A stretch of 64,000 bases of DNA from 2-02-FULL-45-10 sp046590235 (GTDB lineage Bacteria; Patescibacteriota; Patescibacteriia; Magasanikbacterales; GWA2-37-8), in contig JBKJTY010000035.1 in the NCBI GenBank assembly GCA_046590235.1, positions 1 through 64,000 on the forward strand, read 5' to 3'. A program made the translations under genes and the position numbers. Of this stretch, positions 18,108-26,594 are shown piece by piece. The notes below the pieces were generated by a model. It worked only from the letters and a program-made list of their open reading frames with translations. It did no database searches and had not been told where the DNA came from. How positions within the stretch are numbered: the first letter of the stretch is position 1; each line of letters begins with the position of its first letter.

Positions 18108-18500
18108 ATGAGCAAAAAAATTGGTATACTATCTCTACTTATTCTCTTAACGGGGCTCGGCTGTAAGCCGGCCCCGGAGCAAACCATACCACCTGCACAG
18201 CAGGCGGTAACATCTACTGCCTCAGCGCAAGAGCTTAGAACTAAACAGGTAACCGCTGAATATCAAATACTGCAGCAAGCAGCCGTTGCCGACACTGATC
18301 TAGACGGACTGTCAAATGAAGAAGAAAAGAAGTTTGGAACCAATGTAAAAAATGCAGATTCGGACGGAGACGGTCTTTTGGATGGAGATGAAATAAAAAC
18401 ATTCAAAACAAATCCGATTAATGCAGATACTGACAGTGATGGAAAGAAAGATGGTCAAGAAATTAAAAGCGGTGGTAATCCGCTTGATAGTAAAAAATAA
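18108..18500 (+). CDS. Lipoprotein with thrombospondin type-3 calcium-binding repeats
   Basis: A 130-residue protein. The N-terminus has a lipoprotein signal with lipobox LTGLGC (cysteine at about residue 19). After a linker, acidic DxDxDGLxxxEE repeats follow (DTDLDGLSNEEE, DSDGDGLLDGDE, DTDSDGKKDGQE), the calcium-binding pattern of thrombospondin type-3 repeats. It starts 12 bases after the giant surface protein and ends one base before the next ORF, so it belongs to the same operon. Probably a membrane-anchored calcium-stabilised surface module; partner unknown. Confidence 0.85.
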   Translation: MSKKIGILSLLILLTGLGCKPAPEQTIPPAQQAVTSTASAQELRTKQVTAEYQILQQAAVADTDLDGLSNEEEKKFGTNVKNADSDGDGLLDGDEIKTFKTNPINADTDSDGKKDGQEIKSGGNPLDSKK

Positions 18501-18501
18501 T

Positions 18502-19251
18502 ATGTTTGACGAAAAACCACCAAAAACTTTCGAAGCACCCGGTAATGTTCCGACTGAACCAGCAGACATGTTTGCTGGTATTAAAGATGAGTCTGACGAC
18601 TCGTCAGGTCGTTTACCAGACGCATTATCTTCTGGGCTATTAAAAAAGAAAGAATCATCCATGTCAGTAATGCCTGATGTGTCTGGTGGTAACCAAAGTG
18701 GTATGACCATGCAGGCAACTGGCACTTCTGGTTTTGTTAAAGCGTTTATCGGCTTAGCCATCATTGTGGTTGTAGCAGGACTTGGCGCGGGTGGTTGGTG
18801 GTTATATAAAACAGCACAAGATTCATCTGTACCGGCTACAGTGCAGCAACAAAATGAAACAGAGTCTCCAGTAATTACAGAATCGCCGGTTGTAACGACT
18901 TCACCCGAACCAGAACAGCCAGCTACGGTGTTTGCATCATCTTCAACTCGTACTAATAATGATAGTATATTGTTTGGAACAATGATTGACACAGATAAAG
19001 ATGGTATCAATGATGTGCAAGAAAGAGAGATTGGTACGGACCCAGTAAAGAGCGATACTGATGAAGATCAGTTAAATGACGGCGACGAAATGTTTATCTG
19101 GAAAACTAACCCGCTAAAAGCTGATACCGATGGCGATAGTTATCTAGATGGTGCGGAAATTAAAAACGGTTTTACCCCGCTCGGTCCTGGTCGGTTAGTT
19201 CCAACCACAAGTACAACAACTACAGTTAAAACTTCCTCCACCATTCAATAA
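18502..19251 (+). CDS. Membrane-anchored protein with thrombospondin type-3 repeats
   Basis: A 249-residue protein from the ATG at 18502. The frame is open upstream into the preceding gene, but the ATG one base after that gene's stop is the natural operon start. A cytoplasmic acidic/proline N-terminus precedes one transmembrane helix (about residues 73-98, ending GAGGWWLY), then a Ser/Thr/Pro-rich linker, then three TSP3-type acidic repeats near the C-terminus (DTDKDGINDVQE, DTDEDQLNDGDE, DTDGDSYLDGAE). It has the same design as the gene after it. Inferred type II membrane topology with repeats outside. Confidence 0.8.
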   Translation: MFDEKPPKTFEAPGNVPTEPADMFAGIKDESDDSSGRLPDALSSGLLKKKESSMSVMPDVSGGNQSGMTMQATGTSGFVKAFIGLAIIVVVAGLGAGGWWLYKTAQDSSVPATVQQQNETESPVITESPVVTTSPEPEQPATVFASSSTRTNNDSILFGTMIDTDKDGINDVQEREIGTDPVKSDTDEDQLNDGDEMFIWKTNPLKADTDGDSYLDGAEIKNGFTPLGPGRLVPTTSTTTTVKTSSTIQ

Positions 19252-19254
19252 ACT

Positions 19255-20481
19255 ATGTTTGGTCAAAAACAAGACAACCAAATCGTCGAACCACAGCTAG
19301 ATATTGCGGTAACCACTATACCAACTGATTTTTATGCGGGTGCAAACCCAACTATCACTTTTAAGCACGTGGAAAAAGTGGTCCAGGCAAATGAGCAAGG
19401 ATTGCTTACGCCCGCTGATAAAAAAGCTTTAGATAAAGCAACCGCGGTTGGAAGTGGGCAAGAACTTCATCCAGCTAATGTTCTCGGTAACCGGAAAAAG
19501 TTATTTCTCATCGGTGGAGGATTGTTTAGTTTATTTGTGGCCGGAGCAGGGGGTTACTACTGGCTTCAAAATAAACCGACAGCTCCAACAACAAATCAAA
19601 CGCCAATCGCAATCGTTCCTACACCGGTTGACGTCGAAGTTCCTTCCACCACACCGTTTGTTGCTCCTGCTACAACTACCGAACAAATCCCTGTAGTTGT
19701 AACTAATCCAGATAGTAGTATTGAATTTCCTGCGCTCTTGCTAAGTAAAAGTTTTGATTTAGACAATGACGGGCTAACAGATTTAGAAGAAGAGATGTAT
19801 AAAAGTGATTCAGGTAATCCAGATACTGATAGTGACGGCTACCTAGATGGTAGTGAAGTGTTTCATTTATACAACCCAATCGGTAAAGAGCCTATCAAAC
19901 TTATCGAATCTGAGGTAGTTAAAGAATTTACAAATCCAAGTTTTGGTTACACTCTGTATTACCCAATTAGTTGGGTAGCTGGCAATGTTGACCAGGAATA
20001 TCGTGACATGCTTTTCAATTCGGTAAATGGCGAGAATGTCGAAGTGCGTGTTTTTGACAAGCAAAGCGCTATGACATTTGCAGATTGGTTTGCAGTACAT
20101 GCATCTGATCAAAAATACGGTGATTTAAACGATTTTGAAACCCGTTTTGGTGACAAGGGATCCCGTCGTTATGATAAGCTGGTTTATTATTTCGCTACTC
20201 CAAATCGTGTTTTTGTATTAGTATATCATCCGACTATTGGAGCATCTACAATCAACTACGCAGCCACAATCGAAATGATGGCGCGCAGCTTTACGGTAAG
20301 CGGACAGTCGTTCGATGTTATTCCGCTGCAAACCGCTTTAACAAGTCCTGTTACCGAAATCCCATCTGAACCAATTGGTATCACCCAAACAACCCCAGAA
20401 ACGACCATAGACGACTCAGCTGCTACAACAACAGTCGCAGCAGACTCAATCGATTCAACTTCAACAAGCACAACATTATGA
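19255..20481 (+). CDS. Membrane-anchored TSP3-repeat protein with C-terminal PsbP-like domain
   Basis: A 408-residue protein. One transmembrane helix lies at about residues 82-101 (LFLIGGGLFSLFVAGAGGYY), then a Pro/Thr linker, a short TSP3 pair (DLDNDGLTDLEEE, DTDSDGYLDGSE), and a C-terminal domain beginning FTNPSFGYTLYYPISW, a start typical of PsbP/MOG1-like folds in Patescibacterial proteins. The end is low-complexity Thr/Ser/Asp. Its stop overlaps the ybeY start (ATGA), so surface and ribosome-maturation genes share a transcript. It is third in a tandem series of TSP3 proteins. Function unknown; surface scaffold is inference. Confidence 0.75.
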   Translation: MFGQKQDNQIVEPQLDIAVTTIPTDFYAGANPTITFKHVEKVVQANEQGLLTPADKKALDKATAVGSGQELHPANVLGNRKKLFLIGGGLFSLFVAGAGGYYWLQNKPTAPTTNQTPIAIVPTPVDVEVPSTTPFVAPATTTEQIPVVVTNPDSSIEFPALLLSKSFDLDNDGLTDLEEEMYKSDSGNPDTDSDGYLDGSEVFHLYNPIGKEPIKLIESEVVKEFTNPSFGYTLYYPISWVAGNVDQEYRDMLFNSVNGENVEVRVFDKQSAMTFADWFAVHASDQKYGDLNDFETRFGDKGSRRYDKLVYYFATPNRVFVLVYHPTIGASTINYAATIEMMARSFTVSGQSFDVIPLQTALTSPVTEIPSEPIGITQTTPETTIDDSAATTTVAADSIDSTSTSTTL

Positions 20482-20912
20482 TAGAAATTGCCTACCATAA
20501 GGAGGTAGCATGTCCTATAAGTAAAGCGGATGTATCTTTAATTACCGCTATTGCAGCTAAGCATGAGAAGAAAATTAAAGGTTTAGTAGAGGTCACCATT
20601 GTCAGTGATGCAACAATAAAAAAATTAAACCACCAATATCGAGGTAAAAATAAAGTTACTGACGTGCTTTCATTTGGTTGGGAAGAAGGGGGCAAAATGC
20701 CATCTACGATTCTAGGTGAAATTTATATCTGCTACGATCAGATTAAAAGACAGGCAAAAACATTTGAATGTCCTGTTAAAGAAGAGTTTACTCGCATGTT
20801 GGTGCACGGATTGTTGCACATTGTTGGGTATGATCATGTGACCAAAGCGCAAGCTGGAAAAATGTTTCCACTACAAGAAAAAATTGTTTCTAAAGCTTGC
20901 GACCTTTTATGA
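20478..20912 (+). CDS. ybeY: Endoribonuclease YbeY (rRNA maturation factor)
   Basis: A 144-residue zinc-dependent RNase that matures the 16S 3' end and takes part in ribosome quality control. The metal site HGLLHIVGYDH (H-x3-H-x5-H) lies near residues 114-124, and the conserved TDVLSF strand is at about 63. Length is typical. The ATG overlaps the preceding stop and the stop overlaps the dgkA start, indicating translational coupling. No Shine-Dalgarno. Confidence 0.95.
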   Translation: MIEIAYHKEVACPISKADVSLITAIAAKHEKKIKGLVEVTIVSDATIKKLNHQYRGKNKVTDVLSFGWEEGGKMPSTILGEIYICYDQIKRQAKTFECPVKEEFTRMLVHGLLHIVGYDHVTKAQAGKMFPLQEKIVSKACDLL

Positions 20913-21277
20913 TGAGCATTAAACAGCTTGGAAAAAGCTTTAGTCATGCTGTACGGGGAATTATCTACGTTTTTAAAAACGAACAAAATTTTCGGATCCA
21001 CACTGCTTTAACAATAGTAACGGTAGGTGTGGTATGTTTTTTTCCGCTTGTAACCTGGGAGCGTGTATTAGTTATCATATTGATCGTAATGGTACTTACC
21101 ATGGAGCTTTTGAATACAGCGCTTGAACGTTTTGCCGACCTCCTAAAGCCGCGGTTAAACTTCTATGTTGGCACAATTAAGGACATTATGGCGGCTGCTG
21201 TTCTGATCACTTCGCTCGGTGCCCTAATAATCGGTATTATCATCCTTTGGCCGCACTTTCTGACTTTGCTTAAATAG
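20909..21277 (+). CDS. dgkA: Diacylglycerol/undecaprenol kinase (DgkA family)
   Basis: A 122-residue integral membrane lipid kinase. The family signature covers FSHAVRGIIYVFKNEQNFRIH at the N-terminus and ELLNTALERFADLL in the second helix, with three membrane helices in total. It recycles diacylglycerol or undecaprenol for envelope synthesis. The ATG at 20909 overlaps the ybeY stop; an in-frame TTG at 20897 is less likely. The ybeY-dgkA pairing is common in bacteria. Confidence 0.92.
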   Translation: MMSIKQLGKSFSHAVRGIIYVFKNEQNFRIHTALTIVTVGVVCFFPLVTWERVLVIILIVMVLTMELLNTALERFADLLKPRLNFYVGTIKDIMAAAVLITSLGALIIGIIILWPHFLTLLK

Positions 21278-21309
21278 TGTATACTAAATAGAAGGATTAT
21301 CATCAACCT

Positions 21310-22575
21310 ATGAGAAAAGATCAACAGCTTATCGCAGGTCTTGATATCGGCTCCTCAGCCGTTCGTATTGCTATTGGTCAATTTGTTGCCGGTGGTGAAA
21401 TGGGACGTGACGTGGAATTACAGATTCTTGGAGCTGGAGAAGTACCCTCCGCCGGTGTTCATAAAGGCGTCGTCAATAGTATTGAAGATGTCGTTTCTTC
21501 TGTTTCCGCTTGTCTTGAAGTAACTGAACGCATGGTTGGTACACCTATTAATTCTATTTGGGTAGGTATTTCTGGCTTACATATTATTTCACAACCAAGT
21601 AAAGGCGTTGTCGCAGTGTCAAAAGCAGACAACGAAATCACTGAAGAGGATGTAGCAAGAGCTATCGATGCTTCACGTACAATTGCCACCCCGCTAAATT
21701 ACGAAGTTTTGCACGTTTTACCAAAAAGTTTCAGTATTGATGGTCAAACAAAAGTCAAAGATCCAGTAGGTATGACGGGCATTCGTTTAGAAGTTGATTC
21801 TCAAATTATTCTTGGTTCATCATCTCAAATTAAAAATTTAACTAAAGCGGTTTACCGAACCGGATTAAATATCGATGATTTAGTTTTATCTAGTTTAGCA
21901 ACAGCTGAAGCCGTAATCACTTCACGCCAAAAAGATATTGGCGTCGTTGTTGTTAATCTGGGTGTCGCTACAACCAGTATGGTAGTTTTTGAAGGTGGAG
22001 ATATCATTCATACAGCAATTTTACCAATCGGATCTGAGCATATTACCAACGATGTTGCTATTGGTTTACGCACTTCAATTGAAGTAGCAGAAGCAGTAAA
22101 GATTGAACATGGTGACTGTATGCCATCTGAAGTTTCAAAACGCGATGAAATTGATTTGTTTGATTTAGGTTCTGCTTCACATGAACCTGTAAAAAAACAA
22201 TACGTTAGTGAAATTATCGAAGCGCGCGTTGAAGAAATTATTTCTAAAATCGACCAAGAACTCATTAAAATTAAACGCAATGGTTTGTTGCCAGCTGGCG
22301 CGGTCTTTACCGGTGGGGGAGCAAAGCTTCCTGGTTTGATTGAGCTCGCGAAACGACAATTACGCCTGCCGGCAATCTTAGGTTATCCATTGCATATCAC
22401 CAGTGTCACCGATAAGGTGAATGACTTGGCTTTTTCAACAGCCGTAGGTTTAGTAAAATGGGGTGGAACGATGCAAAACTATGGTCATAGTACAGGAAAT
22501 CGCGGTGGGTCCATGAAAAAAGTAGGTAGAGTTTCAACACAGTTAAAGAAGTGGATCAAAACGCTCATTCCGTAA
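21310..22575 (+). CDS. ftsA: Cell division protein FtsA
   Basis: A 421-residue actin-like ATPase that tethers FtsZ to the membrane. The phosphate-1 motif is GLDIGSSAVRIAIGQ (about residues 10-24), a SHS2/1C domain follows, phosphate 2 is VVVNLGVATTSMVVF, and the adenosine motif is TGGGAKLPGL. The C-terminal STQLKKWIKTLIP is a plausible amphipathic membrane-targeting helix. A TATACT box at 21280-21285 precedes it by 24 bases, so it may have its own promoter. ftsZ follows with a separate promoter. Confidence 0.95.
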   Translation: MRKDQQLIAGLDIGSSAVRIAIGQFVAGGEMGRDVELQILGAGEVPSAGVHKGVVNSIEDVVSSVSACLEVTERMVGTPINSIWVGISGLHIISQPSKGVVAVSKADNEITEEDVARAIDASRTIATPLNYEVLHVLPKSFSIDGQTKVKDPVGMTGIRLEVDSQIILGSSSQIKNLTKAVYRTGLNIDDLVLSSLATAEAVITSRQKDIGVVVVNLGVATTSMVVFEGGDIIHTAILPIGSEHITNDVAIGLRTSIEVAEAVKIEHGDCMPSEVSKRDEIDLFDLGSASHEPVKKQYVSEIIEARVEEIISKIDQELIKIKRNGLLPAGAVFTGGGAKLPGLIELAKRQLRLPAILGYPLHITSVTDKVNDLAFSTAVGLVKWGGTMQNYGHSTGNRGGSMKKVGRVSTQLKKWIKTLIP

Positions 22576-22586
22576 GAATTGTTAGC

Positions 22587-22615
22587 TTGACAGTAGAGAA
22601 AGTGCGTTATACACT
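22587..22615 (+). promoter_or_regulatory. Promoter of ftsZ
   Basis: TTGACA (22587-22592), 17 bases, TACACT (22610-22615). It gives ftsZ an unusually long leader of about 95 bases, which includes a GCGAAGGACGCCTTCGC inverted repeat just after the start site. Confidence 0.75.
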
Positions 22616-22716
22616 ATAGTGCGAAGGACGCCTTCGCTTATTTTATTACTAAGTAAGTTGAACACAAAAAGTATTCAGGCTGTTAGGAACTAAGTCACTT
22701 ACATTTTCAAACTTTT

Positions 22717-23976
22717 ATGCCTCAAGTTAAACCAGAAATTGAAGCGTTCGCAAAAATTAAAGTTGTTGGTGTTGGCGGATCTGGCGGATCAGCAGTTAAC
22801 CGTATGATGGCGAGTAAAATTCGCGGTGTTGATTTTATTGTAATGAACACTGATATCCAAGCTTTGCACCACAATAACGCTCCGACTAAAATCCATATTG
22901 GTAAAACTGTTACACGTGGTTTAGGTGCAGGTATGGATCCTGAAATCGGACGCAAAGCTGCTGAAGAATCACAAAATGAAATTCGTGAAGCGCTCAAAGA
23001 TAGTGATATGGTTTTCATTACCTGCGGTATGGGTGGTGGTACAGGCACTGGAGCAGCGCCAGTTGTCGCTCAGGTCGCCAAAGAACTTGGCGCACTCACC
23101 GTAGCAGTAGTAACCAAACCATTCTCTTTTGAAGGCCCGCAGCGTTCTACGATTGGAAATAAAGGTTGGGAAGACTTAGCAAAAAATGTAGATACGATTA
23201 TCACTATTCCAAACGATCGTATTTTGCAAATAATTGATAAAAAAACAACACTACTCGACGCGTTCAAGATTGTCGATGATATTTTACGCCAAGGTGTGCA
23301 AGGTATTTCTGAGCTCATCACTATTCCTGGTCTTATCAACGTAGACTTTGCCGATGTTCGAACTATTATGCGCGACACCGGTTCTGCGTTAATGGGTATT
23401 GGTACGGGCAGTGGTGAAAATCGAGCTATCGAAGCAGCGAAGGCTGCGATTTCTAGTCCGCTCCTCGAGCTTTCTATCGATGGTGCGCATGGTATTTTAT
23501 TTACTATCACTGGTGGTCCTGATCTTACCATGAACGAAGTCAGTGAAGCTGCTAAAATTATTACTTCATCAGCTTCAACTGAAGCAAAAATTATTTTTGG
23601 TGCAATCATTGATGAAAGCATGACAGGTAGTATGCGTATCAGTGTGGTAGCTACAGGTTTTGACGAACGTCGCCCAAGTTTAGTAAAAGATGATGAAAGT
23701 TCTTCAGGTCAAACATTATTTGCTGCTGGCAAATATATGCCAAGCACCTTCCTACGTAAAGCCCAGAAAGAAGAAGAGGAAGAAGAACGTCGTTTTAAAA
23801 ACTACACACAAAAAACTTCTCCACAATCACAATCTCCAGCTCAGGTAATGCAGCAGCCTCCGATGATGTCGCAACCACAACCGCAACAACAGCAGCAACA
23901 AGAAAGAACCATGCCAAAAGTTGGCGATGATGAAATTGAGATCCCAGCTTTCATTCGAAGGAAAATGGGTATATAA
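22717..23976 (+). CDS. ftsZ: Cell division protein FtsZ
   Basis: A 419-residue tubulin-like GTPase that forms the division ring. The glycine-rich start is VGVGGSGGSAVNRM, the GTP-binding G-box GMGGGTGTGAAPVVA lies near residue 108, and the T7-type loop follows. A glutamine/proline-rich linker (about 375-400) leads to the conserved C-terminal peptide EIPAFIRRKMGI that binds FtsA. Length is normal and the gene follows ftsA directly. Confidence 0.97.
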   Translation: MPQVKPEIEAFAKIKVVGVGGSGGSAVNRMMASKIRGVDFIVMNTDIQALHHNNAPTKIHIGKTVTRGLGAGMDPEIGRKAAEESQNEIREALKDSDMVFITCGMGGGTGTGAAPVVAQVAKELGALTVAVVTKPFSFEGPQRSTIGNKGWEDLAKNVDTIITIPNDRILQIIDKKTTLLDAFKIVDDILRQGVQGISELITIPGLINVDFADVRTIMRDTGSALMGIGTGSGENRAIEAAKAAISSPLLELSIDGAHGILFTITGGPDLTMNEVSEAAKIITSSASTEAKIIFGAIIDESMTGSMRISVVATGFDERRPSLVKDDESSSGQTLFAAGKYMPSTFLRKAQKEEEEEERRFKNYTQKTSPQSQSPAQVMQQPPMMSQPQPQQQQQQERTMPKVGDDEIEIPAFIRRKMGI

Positions 23977-23985
23977 TACCTTTGT

Positions 23986-24441
23986 ATGCGTTGCCCTGTT
24001 TGTAATCATCCAGACGTAAGCGTAGTCGATACTCGCTCTGCCGAAGATGATTTGGCAGTTCGACGACGTCGCGAATGTGAAAAGTGCAGTTATCGATTTT
24101 CCACGATTGAAGAAATTGAACTCTTAGATATTATTGTGGTTAAACAAAACGGTGAGCGTCAAAGCTACATGCGTGAAAAGATTGAAAATGGTATAAAGCG
24201 CTCACTAACCAAACGTCCTTACACGCAAGATAAATTTCATCGTTTAATCCACGCGATTGAGCGTGACATCCAAAAGAAGCGCCGACGTGAAATTGCAAGT
24301 AAAGAACTTGGTGAGATGGTCATGAAACATCTTAGCGCGTTTGATAAAGTTGCTTACATCCGTTTTTCGAGTGTGTACCGGGATTTCAAAGATGTAAAAA
24401 CATTTGAAAAAGAATTAAAAAAGATTACAAAAAAAGTTTAG
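23986..24441 (+). CDS. nrdR: Transcriptional repressor NrdR
   Basis: A 151-residue zinc-ribbon/ATP-cone protein that represses ribonucleotide reductase genes when dATP is high. The zinc ribbon is formed by CPVC (residues 3-6) and CEKC (about 34-37). The ATP-cone begins at about IIVVKQNGERQSYMREKI. It starts nine bases after ftsZ with no Shine-Dalgarno, so it is probably in the ftsZ transcript. Confidence 0.95.
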   Translation: MRCPVCNHPDVSVVDTRSAEDDLAVRRRRECEKCSYRFSTIEEIELLDIIVVKQNGERQSYMREKIENGIKRSLTKRPYTQDKFHRLIHAIERDIQKKRRREIASKELGEMVMKHLSAFDKVAYIRFSSVYRDFKDVKTFEKELKKITKKV

Positions 24442-24449
24442 CCTAGCTT

Positions 24450-24884
24450 ATGTACAAACACGGGGCACAACCTGAACTGGAGTCAGAAAAAAAACTTCCG
24501 CTCAAAAAACAGGTTGCTAAGGAGGGTAGTATAGAGCAAACAACTGTGTCATCGCTTACCAAAGTCGATGAACTTTCGGCTATACGAGAATTGATGGAAA
24601 AGAATTTGAAATGGTCGCAAATAATCTACGAACAAAATCGTAAAATTAATAATAAGTTATTGTGGGCAGCAATTGCAGGCTGGGTGCGTTTGGTTATCAT
24701 TGCAGTTCCGCTCATCTTTGCTTTATTATATTTACCGCCGCTCATTAGAAACGTACAAGAGAGATATGTACAGATCTTTAGCGGATCAACAGAAGCGGGT
24801 AGAAGCCAGAGTATCAAAGACCTTCTCAATTTGTTGCCGCTGAGCAATAGTCAGCGCGAACAAGTTAAAGCCATGATGAAGTAA
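24450..24884 (+). CDS. Single-pass membrane protein, unknown
   Basis: A 144-residue protein. Residues 1-65 are polar and charged, with a predicted amphipathic stretch (LSAIRELMEKNLKWSQIIYEQNRKINNKLL) leading into one membrane helix at about residues 73-96 (VRLVIIAVPLIFALLYLPPL). The C-terminus of about 45 residues is polar. No family recognised. It lies between nrdR and pyk with gaps of 8 and 3 bases, clearly within the operon. Confidence 0.75.
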   Translation: MYKHGAQPELESEKKLPLKKQVAKEGSIEQTTVSSLTKVDELSAIRELMEKNLKWSQIIYEQNRKINNKLLWAAIAGWVRLVIIAVPLIFALLYLPPLIRNVQERYVQIFSGSTEAGRSQSIKDLLNLLPLSNSQREQVKAMMK

Positions 24885-24887
24885 CCC

Positions 24888-26324
24888 ATGTTCAAGCATA
24901 CCAAAATTGGTGCGACAATTGGTCCGTCATGTGAAAGCATGGCTACTTTAGAGCAAATGGTTAAAGCGGGCATGAATTTTGCTCGACTTAATTTTGCGCA
25001 TGGCACCTACGAATCACACGCTGTACTCATTAAAAGTATTCGTGCAGTAGAGAAGAAAACAGGGGAGCCTATAGCTATTCTTCAAGATCTTCAAGGACCG
25101 CGTATTCGCATTGGTGCCCTTCCGGACGCTGGTGTTGATGTAAAAAAAGGGGAAGTGATTGCTTTTAATACCAAAAATACAAAATATAATGGGAAACACA
25201 TTCCAGTCGATCATCGTGAATTACATAAGTTTATCAAAAAAGGACATCGTATTTTAATTGATGACGGTCGTATTGAATGTGAGGTGACAAAGGTTGCGGG
25301 CACGGTCGTCACAGCAGAAGTAACTCAGGAAGGTGTTATCAAATCCCATAAAGGCATCAACCTTCCAGACAGTAAATTAAAGATTCCTGCTCTTAGTGAT
25401 AAAGATAAATCTGATTTACAATTCGGTGTTATTGCAGGGGTTGATATGATAGGTTTATCTTTTGTTAGTACGGCAAAAGATATTAAGGACGTCAGAAAAT
25501 TAATTGCCAAGTTTTCCAAAGAAGAAAAGATTGATATCCAGCCAATCGCAATCATTGCCAAGATCGAACGCGTTGAAGCGGTTAAAAATATTAAATCAAT
25601 TATTGCTGAAGCTGACGGTATCATGGTTGCTCGTGGTGATTTAGGTTTAGAGCTTCCAACCGGCGAAGTACCAATTATTCAAAAAAGAATTATTGAAGAA
25701 TGTAACCGCCAAGCAAAACCAGTAATGGTAGCGACGCAGCTCCTCAATTCCATGCAGACCAGCAAACGTCCAACCCGTGCTGAAGCGAGTGATGTTGCAA
25801 ATGCGGTTATTGATCACGCTGACGCATTACTTCTTACAAATGAAACAGCTAGCGGTGACTACCCGGTGTTAGCTGTCGCAACAATGTCCTCGATCATCTT
25901 TAGTACCGAAAGTTCTGTTTATGATGATTTAGCACACGCACCACTCCATAAAAAAGGTCTTCCAATTGATGAGGCTATAGTTGATATGGTAAAACTTCTC
26001 ACCGATGAAGTTAAGGCCCATGTAATCCTCGGCGCAACCAAAACCGGCCTATCCGCTCGCCTCCTCAGTCACGTCCGCCCAGCACTGCCACTAGTAATCG
26101 CCACCGATCGTGAAATCATCTGGCGACAAATAAATATCTCCTGGGGTGTTAAACCAATCCTTTTAAGAGAGCTTCCGGTCAGTAGCGAGCGATTTCTCAA
26201 GCTAGCAGAAGACTACCTCCGCACCAACAAACAAATTAAAACCGGACAAAAACTCGTTGTCGTCCTCGGTGAACCAGTCGGCGAAGCAGGCAGAGTCAAC
26301 ATGGTAGAACTTATAACAGTCTAA
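24888..26324 (+). CDS. pyk: Pyruvate kinase
   Basis: A 478-residue glycolytic enzyme converting phosphoenolpyruvate and ADP to pyruvate and ATP. It shows KIGATIGPSCES at the N-terminus, ARLNFAHGT, the metal-binding MVARGDLGLE, the VMVATQLLNSM segment, and PTRAEASDVANAV. The usual SGETA is TNETA here, a mild variation. A C-terminal regulatory domain is present. Last gene of the ftsZ-nrdR-pyk run; a terminator follows immediately. Pyruvate could feed the KorAB enzyme at 41630-44231. Confidence 0.95.
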   Translation: MFKHTKIGATIGPSCESMATLEQMVKAGMNFARLNFAHGTYESHAVLIKSIRAVEKKTGEPIAILQDLQGPRIRIGALPDAGVDVKKGEVIAFNTKNTKYNGKHIPVDHRELHKFIKKGHRILIDDGRIECEVTKVAGTVVTAEVTQEGVIKSHKGINLPDSKLKIPALSDKDKSDLQFGVIAGVDMIGLSFVSTAKDIKDVRKLIAKFSKEEKIDIQPIAIIAKIERVEAVKNIKSIIAEADGIMVARGDLGLELPTGEVPIIQKRIIEECNRQAKPVMVATQLLNSMQTSKRPTRAEASDVANAVIDHADALLLTNETASGDYPVLAVATMSSIIFSTESSVYDDLAHAPLHKKGLPIDEAIVDMVKLLTDEVKAHVILGATKTGLSARLLSHVRPALPLVIATDREIIWRQINISWGVKPILLRELPVSSERFLKLAEDYLRTNKQIKTGQKLVVVLGEPVGEAGRVNMVELITV

Positions 26325-26325
26325 A

Positions 26326-26349
26326 AAACCAGCCGCTCGGCTGGTTTTG
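26326..26349 (+). terminator. Terminator after pyk
   Basis: AAAACCAGCC and GGCTGGTTTT arms around GCTC directly after the stop codon. It has nearly the same sequence as the 16S terminator at 294. Confidence 0.85.
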
Positions 26350-26351
26350 TC

Positions 26352-26590
26352 ATTCACAATAAAATGTCATTCAGAGCGAAGCGTGGAATCTTCCTATTGT
26401 TCAATCTACCATTTTTACTTCACTATCGTTCTTTTATTCTCTTACTGTTGCACAGTTTGCTTGTCACTTTCTTTATAACTAAAGGAAGGTAACCCCTGCC
26501 TGCCGGCAGGCAGGAAAGAAAGTTTCGGGGGAAAGTAAAACTCGGCTGCGGCCTCAAACAGTTACTTTCCCCCGAACCCCCTAGCGAGTG
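26352..26590. repeat. Intergenic structured repeat, copy 1 (partner at 36382-36605)
   Basis: About 240 bases without an ORF. It shares long blocks with 36382-36605: an AATAAAATGTCAT start, AGAGCG(A/G)AGCGTGG(A/G)ATCTTCCTATT, CTATCGTTCTTT, GCTTGTCACTTT and AAGAAAGTTTCGGGG. It ends in a perfect 14-bp stem (26525-26538 with 26562-26575) around a 23-base loop. The other copy has an unrelated stem sequence that still pairs, and a closely similar loop. A 20-bp palindrome is embedded at 26495-26514. Confidence 0.85.
26495..26514. repeat. 20-bp perfect palindrome CCTGCCTGCCGGCAGGCAGG
   Basis: An identical copy lies at 33932-33951. It sits inside the first structured repeat and is absent from the second, so it is a separate, probably mobile or spreading short element. 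Confidence 0.9.
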
Positions 26591-26594
26591 ATTA

